Source: Burkholderia sp. Nafp2/4-1b (GTDB lineage Bacteria > Pseudomonadota > Gammaproteobacteria > Burkholderiales > Burkholderiaceae). From it: a DNA stretch of 64,000 bases. The notes beneath the pieces were generated by a model. The model saw only the letters and a list, made by a program, of their open reading frames with translations. It was not told the DNA's origin and did no database searches. Positions 19,026 to 27,269 of the stretch are shown one piece after another (positions within the stretch are counted from its first letter, which is position 1; each line of letters starts with the position of its first letter). The translations under genes were made by a program, and so were the position numbers. The stretch covers positions 124,001 to 188,000 of the forward strand of contig NZ_ML058606.1 of assembly GCF_003635165.1 (NCBI RefSeq), given 5' to 3'.

Positions 19026-19033
19026 GATTCCTT

Positions 19034-19110
19034 TGGTCGGAGCGATAGGATTCGAACCTACGACCCTCTGATCCCAAATCAGATGCGCTACCAGGCTGCG
19101 CTACGCTCCG
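19034..19110 (-). tRNA. tRNA-Pro (anticodon UGG)
   Basis: 77 nt including an encoded CCA. The acceptor stem CGGAGCG/CGCTCCG pairs perfectly; the anticodon arm is TCTGA-TTTGGGA-TCAGA with anticodon TGG (reads CCA); the T arm contains GTTCGAATC. A sigma-70-like promoter lies upstream and a hairpin terminator downstream, so it is a stand-alone unit. It forms the right edge of the T6SS island, a common integration position. Confidence 0.96.
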
Positions 19111-19121
19111 ACGAGCCAAAG

Positions 19122-19151
19122 ATTCTATCGCGCAATCGGTGTCGGGGTCAA
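19122..19151 (-). promoter_or_regulatory. Sigma-70-type promoter of tRNA-Pro
   Basis: On the minus strand a TTGACC -35 box and a TAGAAT -10 box are separated by 18 bases, placing the start of transcription a few bases before the tRNA 5' end at 19110. Confidence 0.65.
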
Positions 19152-19272
19152 TCACGTTATTCATACGGCGCATGTCATCACGAATCGCTCACGATTGGCG
19201 ACAATTCGGATCATGACCGTCCGGCACGCAAGATGCGCGTTCGGATCGTTCGCCCACGCATGGAGAGACATC

Positions 19273-19734
19273 ATGATGAACCTGATCCTGTGGCGCCACG
19301 CCGAAGCCGAAGACCACGCGGCAAACGACCTCGCGCGCCAACTGACGACCCGCGGGCGCAAGGAGGCGCAGGCGATGGCCAAATGGCTGCGCGGCCGGCT
19401 CGAATCGAGCAGCGTGATCCTCGCGAGCCCGGCGGCGCGCACCGTGCAGACCGTCGAGGCGCTGACGGACCAATACCGGACGATCGATGCGCTCGCGCCG
19501 GGCGGCAGCGTCGACGACGTACTCACGGCGGCCGGCTGGCCCGATGGCATTGCCCCCACGGTCATGATCGTCGGGCACCAGCCGACGCTCGGCAGCGTCG
19601 CCGCGCAATTGATTGCCGGCAACGGCGACAGCTGGAGCATCAAGAAGGGCGGCATCGTGTGGCTTGCAAGCCGCACGCGAGACGGCAGCCGTCAGGCTGT
19701 GCTGCGCGCGCTATTGCCGCCGGACCTTGTGTAA
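19273..19734 (+). CDS. sixA: Phosphohistidine phosphatase SixA
   Basis: A 153-residue cytoplasmic histidine phosphatase. The catalytic RHA motif (WRHAEAEDHA, phospho-acceptor His9) and the second conserved His in VGHQPTLG are visible, as is SPAARTVQT. In this family SixA dephosphorylates phosphohistidine in histidine-phosphotransfer or PTS proteins. The ATG at 19273 has GGAGAGA 7-11 bases upstream; the frame is open 26 codons upstream without family similarity. It stands alone between tRNA-Pro and the acyltransferase. Confidence 0.88.
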   Translation: MMNLILWRHAEAEDHAANDLARQLTTRGRKEAQAMAKWLRGRLESSSVILASPAARTVQTVEALTDQYRTIDALAPGGSVDDVLTAAGWPDGIAPTVMIVGHQPTLGSVAAQLIAGNGDSWSIKKGGIVWLASRTRDGSRQAVLRALLPPDLV

Positions 19735-19893
19735 AAAGGGTTGAAGGCATTGGTCATACGTTTTTGCAGGCTTTCTGCTAAAGTCAATTCGGCGACACGT
19801 CATTGAAAGGACACGGTCGTGCCACAGAATGGTAACGGCCGGTTACTACATTGGCTGGCATGTCGTCCTATTCCTTACGACCAGGAAAGCCTA

Positions 19894-20700
19894 ATGCGAG
19901 AACTGCCGACGCCTACGCTCCCTTTTGCCTCGCTGCCCCTCGACACCACGCGGCGTCATCTGCCGCGCGCTGCTGAAACCGTCACATCCGAGTACCGTCT
20001 GCGTGCCGCGTGGGCGCGCACGGAAGACGAACTGCGCGAGGCCCAGCGCCTGCGTTACACCGTATTCGCCGAAGAGATGGGCGCGCAGGTCAGCGGCCCG
20101 TCCGGTCTCGACGTCGATCCGTTCGATGCCTACTGCGACCACCTGCTGGTGCGCGATCTCGATACGCTGAAGGTGGTCGGCACGTACCGCGTGCTGCCGC
20201 CGCACCAGGCAGCGCGAGTCGGCCGTCTGTATGCGGAAGGCGAATTCGACCTGTCGCGCCTCACGCACCTGCGCGGCAAGATGGTCGAAGTCGGCCGCTC
20301 GTGTGTACACAGCGACTACCGCAGCGGCGCCGTGATCATGGCGCTGTGGGGCGGTCTCGGCGCCTACATGACGCAGAACGGCTACGAGACGATGCTCGGC
20401 TGCGCGAGCGTGTCGATGGCCGACGGCGGCCACTATGCGGCGAACCTGTATCAGTCGCTGTCGGCCAATTCGCTGACGGCGCCGGAATACCGCGCGTTCC
20501 CGCACACGGCGCTGCCGGTCGACGAACTGCAGACGGGCACCGTCGTTGCGCCGCCGCCGCTGATCAAGGGTTATTTGCGCCTCGGCGCGAAGATTTGCGG
20601 TGCGCCGGCGTGGGATCCCGACTTCAACTGCGCGGATTTCCTGACCCTGTTCCGACTGTCGGACATCAACGCCCGCTACGCTCGCCACTTCCTGGGCTGA
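19894..20700 (+). CDS. olsB: L-ornithine N-alpha-acyltransferase (OlsB-type, GNAT fold)
   Basis: Transfers a 3-hydroxyacyl group from acyl-ACP to ornithine, the first step of ornithine lipid synthesis (the second needs OlsA, not in this window). About 268 residues; segments typical of the hemolysin-like GNAT family are RYTVFAEEMGAQ, YCDHLLVRD, GTYRVLPP, EVGRSCVHSDYR and LWGGLGAYM. I chose the ATG at 19894 with AGGAAAG 6 bases upstream. A GTG at 19819 with its own GAAAGG would add 25 residues that do not look conserved. OlsB genes are often induced by phosphate starvation; no clear Pho box is seen here. Confidence 0.85.
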   Translation: MRELPTPTLPFASLPLDTTRRHLPRAAETVTSEYRLRAAWARTEDELREAQRLRYTVFAEEMGAQVSGPSGLDVDPFDAYCDHLLVRDLDTLKVVGTYRVLPPHQAARVGRLYAEGEFDLSRLTHLRGKMVEVGRSCVHSDYRSGAVIMALWGGLGAYMTQNGYETMLGCASVSMADGGHYAANLYQSLSANSLTAPEYRAFPHTALPVDELQTGTVVAPPPLIKGYLRLGAKICGAPAWDPDFNCADFLTLFRLSDINARYARHFLG

Positions 20701-20742
20701 GCCCACGCGATAACTGCGCGGCCCACACGGCGCGCACGCGTG

Positions 20743-20782
20743 CGAACGCCGTCGCGCGGCAACTGCCACGCGACGGCGTTCG
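20743..20782. other. Strong intergenic hairpin between olsB and a convergent small gene
   Basis: A 14-bp perfect inverted repeat (arms 20743-20756 and 20769-20782) with an inner GGC/GCC extension. No T-run follows on either strand, so it is not a classical terminator, but its position between convergent genes (olsB ends 20700; the small gene ends 20916) fits transcript-end protection or termination. Confidence 0.5.
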
Positions 20783-20915
20783 GTCATTCGGACTATGCTG
20801 GTCTATCCGGCCCTGTTAATTCGAACGGTACGCAACGACCACCGTGCGGTACGCACGTCATGCTGGACCGCGCGTGCAGCGGCCCGGCGTCAGGGCGGCT
20901 TGCCTGGTGTGCTTG

Positions 20916-21086
20916 CTAGTGCTTGCGCCGCCAGTCGAGCAGGTGGTGTTCCGCCATCCAGTGATGGATCATCCCTTCGCCGCTATGGCTGCGCTTGTAT
21001 TCGCGCGCCTCGAAATAGGAGAGGGCGACGAGCACCATCAAACCGATGACCAGGCCGATCAAGCCGGCGATCTCTTCAGACGTCAT
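20916..21086 (-). CDS. Small conserved-looking single-pass membrane protein (56 aa)
   Basis: Starts MTSEEIAGLIGLVIGLMVLV at 21086 with an excellent ribosome site (GAAAGGAGG) 5-13 bases upstream. One transmembrane helix (residues 7-23) is followed by a basic, histidine-rich cytoplasmic tail (SHSGEGMIHHWMAEHHLLDW) ending RRKH. High GC at codon position 3 supports real coding. Function unknown; the His cluster could bind metal or simply be a charged tail. It is convergent with olsB. Confidence 0.8.
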   Translation of the reverse strand: MTSEEIAGLIGLVIGLMVLVALSYFEAREYKRSHSGEGMIHHWMAEHHLLDWRRKH

Positions 21087-21221
21087 GGCAGCCTCCTTTC
21101 AACGGCACAACGCCATGCGTACATAGTAGAACATGCGCGGGACGACCCCTAACCCGGAATTCCGCTAGACTCGGCGCGGTCCTGGCGCGCGATGGGCGCG
21201 CCGCTTTCCGGAGCCTTCCCG

Positions 21222-21404
21222 ATGACGCGTTTCATGCTGGCCGTACTGGCCGCATCCATTCTTGCCGGCTGTTCCGGCGATCCCCGCGCGGCCCGTCGCG
21301 GCCATCCGCCGCAAGATCCGGCCGATTACCACGGCGTGCCGACCGACATGACGCCGCCGTCGATGCTCGGCCAGCCGGCGCCGTCGGCGCCCCCCGCGCA
21401 GTAA
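21222..21404 (+). CDS. Small predicted lipoprotein (60 aa)
   Basis: MTRFMLAVLAASILAGC is a lipoprotein signal with lipobox LAGC (Cys17). The mature chain is short and proline-rich (PPQDPADYHGVPTDMTPP, PAPSAPPAQ), so it is probably an outer-membrane-anchored tail rather than an enzyme. The Met at 21222 follows GGAGCC; the frame extends 10 codons upstream without signal character. Divergent from the 56-aa gene and convergent with the MATE gene. Confidence 0.75.
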   Translation: MTRFMLAVLAASILAGCSGDPRAARRGHPPQDPADYHGVPTDMTPPSMLGQPAPSAPPAQ

Positions 21405-21438
21405 CCGAAACGACGGTTAGCGTCGGCCCGCGCGACGC

Positions 21439-22833
21439 TCAAGCGCCGGCCGCGGGCGCGTCGGCGCCGATCCGCCGGATCAGCGCCGGCAGGTAGCGTG
21501 CGAGAGTCGCGCCGCGCGCGACCATGAACAGCAGCAGCGCGAACCACAGCCCGTGATTGCCGAACGGGCCGACGACGGCGAGCGTCGCGGCAATGAAGAT
21601 CGCGAACGATGCGATCATCGCGCGCATCAGCGATTGCGTCTGCGTCGCGCCGATGAACACGCCATCGAGCAGGAATCCCCACACCGACACGATCGGCGAG
21701 ACCGCCGCCCACGGCAGGTAGCGCAGCGCGAGCGCGCGGATCTCGGCCTGGTCGGTCAGCCGCGCGACGATCCAGCCGCCGGCTGCCCAATAGACGAGCG
21801 TGAACAGCAGCGCGCCGAGCGCGGACCACAGCAGCGTGACGCGCACGGCCTGCCGGAAGGCGCTGCGGTCGCGCGCGCCGGCTGCCGCGCCGACGAGCGC
21901 CTCGGCCGCATGCGCGAAGCCGTCGAGCCCGTACGCCATGAAAGTCTGGAAATTCAGCAGCAACGCATTGGCCGCAAGTGTCGCGTCGCCTTGTTTCGCG
22001 CCGAGATGCGCGAACCAGCCGAATGCGCCGAGCAGGCACAGCGTGCGCAGGAAAATGTCGCGATTGAGCGCGATCAGCCGCTTGAGTGCTGCACGGTCGG
22101 CCAGCGCACGCGCGGCGAGCGGCGCCAGGCCGCGCGGTCGCAGCCGCCACAGCATCCACGCGCCGAGAGCGAAGCCGCACGCGTCGGCGGTTGCCGTCGC
22201 GGCGCCGATTCCCGCGATGCCCCAGCCGAAGCCGTACACGTACAGCAGCACGGCGCCGATGTTCACCGCGTTGATGAAGATCTGCGCGACCAGCGCGAGC
22301 CGCACGCGCTGCACGCCGAGCAGGTAGCCGAGCACGACGTAGTTCGCGAGCGCGAACGGCGCGCTCCAGATCCGGGCATGGCCGTAGGAGAGGGCCGTCG
22401 CACGGACGGCGTCGCTGCCGCCCAGCGCGCTCAGCGTGAACGACAGCAGCGGCACTTGCAGCGCAAGCACGGCGGCGCCGAGCGCGAACGCGACGATCAG
22501 CGCACGCAGCACGTTCAGGCGGATGCCGGCGGCGTCGCCGGCGCCGTGCGCCTGCGCGACGAGGCCGGTCGTGCCCATGCGCAGGAAGCCGAAGCCCCAG
22601 AACACGAAGTTGAAGAACAGTCCACCGAGCGCGACGCCGCCGAGATACTGCGCACCGTCGAGGTGGCCGGCGACGGCGGTGTCGACCGCACCGAGGATCG
22701 GCTGGGTCAGGTTCGCGAGGACGATCGGGAACGCGAGCGCGAGGACGCGCCGGTGCGTGACGGTGGCCAACCCGGCGGCCGACCCGGCGGCCGACCCCGC
22801 GCCGTCCGCGTGCGGTAATGCGGATTCGGACAT
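21439..22833 (-). CDS. MATE-family multidrug efflux transporter (DinF-like)
   Basis: A 464-residue inner-membrane protein with about 12 hydrophobic segments in two similar halves, beginning VLALAFPIVLANLTQPILGAVDTAVAGHLDG, the MATE/DinF signature with the conserved Pro and the VD(T)A motif. Such proteins export cationic compounds using sodium or proton gradients. The Met at 22833 was chosen because everything upstream in the open frame overlaps the DUF2288 gene and reads as an antisense-type arginine/serine-rich shadow. A GSAAGSAAG repeat in the N-terminus comes from a duplicated GC-rich 12-mer. It follows the DUF2288 gene by 10 bases, likely co-transcribed. Confidence 0.9.
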   Translation of the reverse strand: MSESALPHADGAGSAAGSAAGLATVTHRRVLALAFPIVLANLTQPILGAVDTAVAGHLDGAQYLGGVALGGLFFNFVFWGFGFLRMGTTGLVAQAHGAGDAAGIRLNVLRALIVAFALGAAVLALQVPLLSFTLSALGGSDAVRATALSYGHARIWSAPFALANYVVLGYLLGVQRVRLALVAQIFINAVNIGAVLLYVYGFGWGIAGIGAATATADACGFALGAWMLWRLRPRGLAPLAARALADRAALKRLIALNRDIFLRTLCLLGAFGWFAHLGAKQGDATLAANALLLNFQTFMAYGLDGFAHAAEALVGAAAGARDRSAFRQAVRVTLLWSALGALLFTLVYWAAGGWIVARLTDQAEIRALALRYLPWAAVSPIVSVWGFLLDGVFIGATQTQSLMRAMIASFAIFIAATLAVVGPFGNHGLWFALLLFMVARGATLARYLPALIRRIGADAPAAGA

Positions 22834-22843
22834 GGCGGACGCG

Positions 22844-23170
22844 TCAGGCGCGTTCCTGCACGCAGACCCACGGCGACACGACGACCGCCCACAGCTCCGG
22901 ATTGCGTGCCGCGAAGTCGGCGGCCGTTTCGGCCGGCATGCGTGCGACGAGGCCGGACGACAGCCAGCGCGTGACCTGTTCCGCATCGTCGCCGGCGATC
23001 GCTTCCGCGACGCTGACGAGATCGAGATCGCGCGCGACCGACAGCAGCTTGCCCTGCGCGAAGAAGCGTTCGAGGTCGCACCAGTCGATCTTGGCGGTTT
23101 CGCCGAGGAGTTTGGCGTAGAGCGGGCTGTGCGACGCGCCCGTGGCGGATTCGTGTTGGTCGGAGGACAT
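22844..23170 (-). CDS. DUF2288 family protein
   Basis: 108 residues, soluble, matching the DUF2288 pattern: LYAKLLGETAKIDWCDLERFFAQGKLLSV at the start and a C-terminal region with AAWAVVV-like hydrophobics and VQERA. No catalytic motif is evident. It lies immediately before the MATE gene on the same strand with a 10-base gap. Function unknown. Confidence 0.85.
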   Translation of the reverse strand: MSSDQHESATGASHSPLYAKLLGETAKIDWCDLERFFAQGKLLSVARDLDLVSVAEAIAGDDAEQVTRWLSSGLVARMPAETAADFAARNPELWAVVVSPWVCVQERA

Positions 23171-23245
23171 CGTTGGTGTACTGAAAAGACTACGTGGGCG
23201 CCACTATAAACCATCCGGGTGCGCGGCCGGCCGCCCGCGCCCGGG

Positions 23246-24865
23246 TCACGCGTTGCGCAACGCGCGGCGCACGATCTTGCCGGTGGCCGTCATCGGCAGG
23301 CCGTCGACGAACGCGATCGCGCGCGGGTACTCGTGCGCGGCGAGGCGCGTGCGCACGTGCGCTTGCAGCGCCTGGACGAGCGCATCGTCGCCGGCGTGGC
23401 CGGGGTTCAGCACGACGAACGCCTTCACGATCTCGGTGCGCGTCGGGTCCGGCACGCCGACCACGGCGGCCATCCGCACCGCCGGATGCGTGAGCAGGCA
23501 GTCCTCGATCGGCCCCGGGCCGATCCGGTAGCCGGCGCTCGTGATCACGTCGTCGTCGCGGCCGACGAAGCGCACGAAGCCGTCGGCGTCGATCGTGCCG
23601 GTGTCGCCCGTGAGCAGGTAGTCGCCCGCGAACTTCTCGCGCGTCGCTTCAGGATCGCGCCAGTATTCGATGAACATCACCGGATCGGGGCGGCGCACCG
23701 CAATGCGGCCTTCGACGCCGGGCGGCAGCGGCGTGCCGTGCGCGTCGACGATCGCGACCGTGTGGCCGGGCACGGCCTTGCCGATCGCGCCGGGCTGCGC
23801 ATCGAAGAGCGCCGCGCACGACGACAGCACCATGTTGCATTCGGTCTGCCCGTAGAACTCGTTGATCGTCACGCCCAGTGCGTCGCGCCCCCAGGCCGTG
23901 AGTTCGGTGCCGAGAGATTCCCCGCCGCTCGCGACCGACTTCAGCGCCAGCTTGTGGCGCTCGCGCGGTGCCGGCACCGTGCGCATCAGCTTCAGCGCGG
24001 TGGGCGGCAGAAACGCATGGGTCACGCCGTGCCGCGCCATCAGCGCGAACGCGGCCTCGCCGTCGAACTTCTCGAAGCGGCGCGCGAGCACCGGCACACC
24101 GTGATGCCACGACGGCAGCAACACGTCGAGCAGGCCGCCGATCCACGCCCAGTCGGCCGGTGTCCAGAACAGACGCGCATCGCGTGGAAAGCACTGCTGC
24201 GACATCTCGACGCCGGGCAGATGGCCGGGCAGCACGCGATGGGCATGCAGCGCGCCTTTCGGCTTGCCGGTCGTGCCGGACGTATAGATGATCACGGCGG
24301 GATCGTCGGCGGCGGTGTCGGCCGGCACGAACTCCGGCGATTCGCCGGCGAGCGCGGCGTCGTAGCCCAGTACACCGCGCGCGTCGGGCACCTCGTCGCC
24401 GATGCAGTAGCACGTACGCAGCGTCGGCAGTCGGGAGCGCAGCGGCGCGATCTTCGCATAGCCGGCCGCGTCGGTGACGAGCGCGGCGGCTTCGCTGTTC
24501 GCGAGCCGGTATGTGAGCGCGTCGGCGCCGAACAGGGTGAACAGCGGCACCGCGATCGCGCCGAGCTTGTACGCGGCGAGATGCGCGATCGCCGTTTCGG
24601 GGCCCTGCGCGAGGAAGATCGCGATCCGGTCGCCGCGTTGCAAACCGGCACGCGCGAAGCTGTTCGCGAGCCGGTTAGAAGCATTCTTCAAGTCGTCGAA
24701 CGTGATGCGCGACACGTCGCCTTGCGCGGTTTCGTGGATCAACGCGAGGCGTCCGCTGCCGTCGGCCCACTTGTCGCAGACGTCCACGCCGATGTTGTAG
24801 CGAGCCGGAACGTCCCACGCGAAGCGGGAGAGCAGGTCATCGTAGCGATCGCCGGCGGGTAGCAT
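23246..24865 (-). CDS. AMP-binding acyl-CoA synthetase (acetyl-CoA synthetase-like)
   Basis: A 539-residue enzyme expected to activate a short- or medium-chain carboxylic acid to its CoA thioester via an acyl-AMP. The P-loop motif YTSGTTGKPKG, the adenine-binding GQTECN, the hinge region with TGDTGTIDADGFVRFVGRDDD and the C-terminal catalytic Lys in TATGKIVRRALR are all present. The overall pattern (WTPADWAWIGGLLDVLLPSW) fits the medium-chain/ACSM-like branch. It is followed on the same strand, 75 bases downstream, by the DUF2288-MATE pair. The substrate cannot be fixed from sequence. Confidence 0.88.
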   Translation of the reverse strand: MLPAGDRYDDLLSRFAWDVPARYNIGVDVCDKWADGSGRLALIHETAQGDVSRITFDDLKNASNRLANSFARAGLQRGDRIAIFLAQGPETAIAHLAAYKLGAIAVPLFTLFGADALTYRLANSEAAALVTDAAGYAKIAPLRSRLPTLRTCYCIGDEVPDARGVLGYDAALAGESPEFVPADTAADDPAVIIYTSGTTGKPKGALHAHRVLPGHLPGVEMSQQCFPRDARLFWTPADWAWIGGLLDVLLPSWHHGVPVLARRFEKFDGEAAFALMARHGVTHAFLPPTALKLMRTVPAPRERHKLALKSVASGGESLGTELTAWGRDALGVTINEFYGQTECNMVLSSCAALFDAQPGAIGKAVPGHTVAIVDAHGTPLPPGVEGRIAVRRPDPVMFIEYWRDPEATREKFAGDYLLTGDTGTIDADGFVRFVGRDDDVITSAGYRIGPGPIEDCLLTHPAVRMAAVVGVPDPTRTEIVKAFVVLNPGHAGDDALVQALQAHVRTRLAAHEYPRAIAFVDGLPMTATGKIVRRALRNA

Positions 24866-25043
24866 CGCGTGTCTCCTTGGCGTCGATCGTCGCTGCGGTC
24901 GATGGATTACATCGGTATTTCACGCGACCAAAACCACAATAGCGTCTGATGGATAAGGGAATGTTCGAACTCGTCTAATCGCGACGGCTCAGTGCACGAT
25001 TCCATAATGACGCATAAGATCACGACAAAACAGTGATGTGACC

Positions 25044-25163
25044 ATGGATTTGCTTTTGATAGCTGCGGGGTTCAGCCTGTTCGGAATCGGGGCGTTGGTG
25101 GCGTTTGCCAGCCGCGTCGATCCGTTGTCCGGCCGGTTCACCGGCCGTCTGCGCAAGCGCTGA
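25044..25163 (+). CDS. Candidate very small membrane protein (39 aa)
   Basis: ATG at 25044: MDLLLIAAGFSLFGIGALVA is one transmembrane helix, followed by a short basic tail ending GRLRKR. The upstream ribosome site is weak (GTGATG). It lies in the gap between the acyl-CoA synthetase start and the convergent LytM gene. A similar start (MDL...) and LFG motif occur in another tiny gene at 27158, which raises the chance that both are real. Confidence 0.5.
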   Translation: MDLLLIAAGFSLFGIGALVAFASRVDPLSGRFTGRLRKR

Positions 25164-25243
25164 CACGACCTTCCCGATATTTCTCGCGACGACATGCGAT
25201 GCATGCCGGCATCGCGTGTCGTCTGTCGTCACCCGTGGCGCGT

Positions 25244-25936
25244 TCAGCGCGCCGGCAGGTAGCGAGCCGGATCGATCGAGCGGCCGCCGTAGCGCAGCTC
25301 GAAGTGCAGCGCGACGCGATCGCTGTCGCTGTTGCCCATCTCCGCGATCGTTTGCCCCTGCGTGACCGACTGGCCTTCCTTCACGAGCAGCGCGCGATTG
25401 TGCGCGTAGGCCGTCAGGTAATCGGCGTTGTGCTTCAGGATGATCAGGTTGCCGTAGCCGCGCAAACCGTTACCCGCATAGACGACCGTGCCGGGCGCAG
25501 CGGCCAGCACCGGCGTGCCCGACGCGTTCGCGATGTCGATGCCCTTGGATTTCGAACCGTCGAACGTGCGCACCACGTTGCCGGCCGCCGGCCAGATCAA
25601 AGCGATGCTGCTGGCCGGCTTGACGGCCGACTCGACCGGCGCGGAAGGCGCCGGACGGCTGCGGCCGGCGGTGCCCGTGCCGGTGGTTGATGCGGTCGTC
25701 GTGCCGGGCGGCGGCGCGATGCGCAGCACCTGGCCGACCTCGATCGCGTCGGGGTTCGTGATCTGGTTCCAGCGCACGATGTTCGCCGTCGACGTGCGAT
25801 TCTCGCGCGCGATCTTGTAGAGCGTGTCCCCACGCTCGACGCGGTAGTAACCGGGGCCGACGGGTGCGGAGCCGCACGCGACCAGCAGTGCGGCGCAGGC
25901 GGCCGCGAAGAGCCGCTTCGTTGTTGTTCCGAACAT
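25244..25936 (-). CDS. NlpD-like lipoprotein: LysM plus degenerate LytM (M23) domain
   Basis: A 230-residue outer-membrane lipoprotein (MFGTTTKRLFAAACAALLVAC, lipobox LVAC). The LysM domain (YYRVERGDTLYKIARENRTS) binds peptidoglycan, and a Thr/Pro linker leads to the C-terminal LytM fold (SKGIDIANASGTPVLAAAPG, LHFELRYGG). Key zinc ligands of M23 peptidases are missing: Ser replaces His before KGID, and Ala replaces the first His of HxH. Like EnvC/NlpD it is therefore probably an activator of cell-division amidases rather than a peptidase. I chose the ATG at 25936 over a TTG 12 bases upstream. Confidence 0.85.
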   Translation of the reverse strand: MFGTTTKRLFAAACAALLVACGSAPVGPGYYRVERGDTLYKIARENRTSTANIVRWNQITNPDAIEVGQVLRIAPPPGTTTASTTGTGTAGRSRPAPSAPVESAVKPASSIALIWPAAGNVVRTFDGSKSKGIDIANASGTPVLAAAPGTVVYAGNGLRGYGNLIILKHNADYLTAYAHNRALLVKEGQSVTQGQTIAEMGNSDSDRVALHFELRYGGRSIDPARYLPAR

Positions 25937-26069
25937 TGAACCTCGCAAAACCCTGCCGCGGGTGACGCGGCAGGCAATACAAAACGTCAGATTTTAACGG
26001 GTTCGACCTGAGCACCGCAGTTTCGAGCCGCAAGCGCGGCTGGCGCGCACCGGTTCGATGCGTTCGATA

Positions 26070-26981
26070 TCAGCCTGCGAGCGGCAGCACGCGGATCCGC
26101 AGCGTGGCCGTTTCGGTCGCGCCCGGTGCGAGCGTGCGCAGCCCGAGACCGTTGTGGATCGCGTCCGGCAGGCCCAGCCACGGCTCGACGCAGTAGAAGT
26201 CCGATTCCGGCTTCTCGGTCCACGTCGTGACTGCATACCACGGGATCGAGCCCGGGACGTCGAGCGCGATCTCGATCGTGCGGCCGCGGCCCGGCATCAC
26301 GATGCGGACCGGCGTGGGCGGCACGCCGTCGAGGCAGTGGAAGCGGTCGAGGATGTCCGCGTCGCCGAGGCTGTACGTCGCTTCGCCGGGTTCGGGCGTG
26401 CTGATCGAGCCGTCGGCGAGTTGCATGCAGCGGCGCGTCGGAGGCAGTTCGAGCGTGGTCTGCGCGCGTTCGCCGTGCGGCAGCGCGAAGTAGAAGTGGT
26501 GGCCCGCGTAGTAGGGCAGCGGCGTGTCGCCGCGATTGGTCGTGACGAACGCGACGTCGAGCGTGTGCGCGTCGGCGAGCCGGTAAGTCGTTTCGAAGCG
26601 GAAATCGAACGGGTAGCTGTCGCGCAGCGCGTCAGTCGCGTCGAGCGTCATCGACAGCGCGGCGCCGTCGGCCGAAGGCTGGGCGGCGAACGGCAGGTCG
26701 CGCGCGAAACCGTGCATCGGCAGGTCGCGGACCACGCCGGCGGCATCGCGCCAGCGACCCAGTTCGCCGTCGACGCGATGGCGACCGAGGAACGGGAACA
26801 GCAGCGGATTGCCGCCGCGCACGCGCGCGAGGTTGCTCCAGTCGGCCGATTCCGGCCAGAAGATGACCGGTTCGCCGTCGACATGCCACGACAGCAGGCG
26901 ACCGCCGAATTGCGGGGCGACCCGAACGAGCGACGGGCCGGCGTGAAGTTCATGAATATCGTGCTGCTGGAAGATCGGCAT
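26070..26981 (-). CDS. Aldose 1-epimerase family protein
   Basis: A 303-residue soluble protein of the galactose-mutarotase fold. Segments include GGRLLSWHVDGEPVIFWPES, NPLLFPFLGRHRV, the His in PMHGFARDLPF, GHHFYFALPHG with the candidate catalytic His, and the late acidic residue in YCVEPWLGLPDAI. It would interconvert alpha and beta anomers of a sugar or sugar phosphate; the exact sugar is unknown. Stand-alone minus-strand gene. Confidence 0.85.
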   Translation of the reverse strand: MPIFQQHDIHELHAGPSLVRVAPQFGGRLLSWHVDGEPVIFWPESADWSNLARVRGGNPLLFPFLGRHRVDGELGRWRDAAGVVRDLPMHGFARDLPFAAQPSADGAALSMTLDATDALRDSYPFDFRFETTYRLADAHTLDVAFVTTNRGDTPLPYYAGHHFYFALPHGERAQTTLELPPTRRCMQLADGSISTPEPGEATYSLGDADILDRFHCLDGVPPTPVRIVMPGRGRTIEIALDVPGSIPWYAVTTWTEKPESDFYCVEPWLGLPDAIHNGLGLRTLAPGATETATLRIRVLPLAG

Positions 26982-27157
26982 GGCGAATCGGTATGAACGG
27001 GTGGGTGGGGTGCACGGTGGCGCGCTCCATTATCGGGCCGCGCGGCGCTCGGGGAAAACCCTTCTCGGGAAATTGCGAGTTTTTCAGATTGCCGACGGTC
27101 CGGATAATGCATCCAAACCGGTGATGTTGCCGGGTCATGACACTTTGTGGAGAGGCC

Positions 27158-27244
27158 ATGGATCTGGCAATGGCAATGGGAATCGCACTGTTCGGCATGT
27201 TCACCGGCAGCACGGTACTATTTTTCTACCAGCTCGGCCGCTGA
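27158..27244 (+). CDS. Candidate very small membrane protein (28 aa) with own terminator
   Basis: ATG at 27158 preceded by GGAGAGG at ideal spacing: MDLAMAMGIALFGMFTGSTVLFFYQLGR, 28 residues, almost entirely one transmembrane helix ending in a short basic tail. A strong rho-independent terminator follows 26 bases after the stop, so this small stretch looks like a complete transcription unit rather than intergenic noise. Function unknown. Confidence 0.6.
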   Translation: MDLAMAMGIALFGMFTGSTVLFFYQLGR

Positions 27245-27269
27245 CTGCAATTTGTGCCGGATTCGAAAG

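Noticed and set aside
19735-19893. Possible Pho box upstream of olsB (ACGTCAT-TGAA-AGGACAC)
   Set aside because: Only one half-site resembles the consensus; not enough to call.
20795-21152. Two plus-strand frames (84 and 102 codons) after olsB
   Set aside because: They are antisense to the 56-residue membrane protein, which has the better start signal and composition.
23219-24862. 547-codon plus-strand frame opposite the acyl-CoA synthetase
   Set aside because: His/Arg/Val-rich antisense shadow without motifs; the synthetase has all its signatures.
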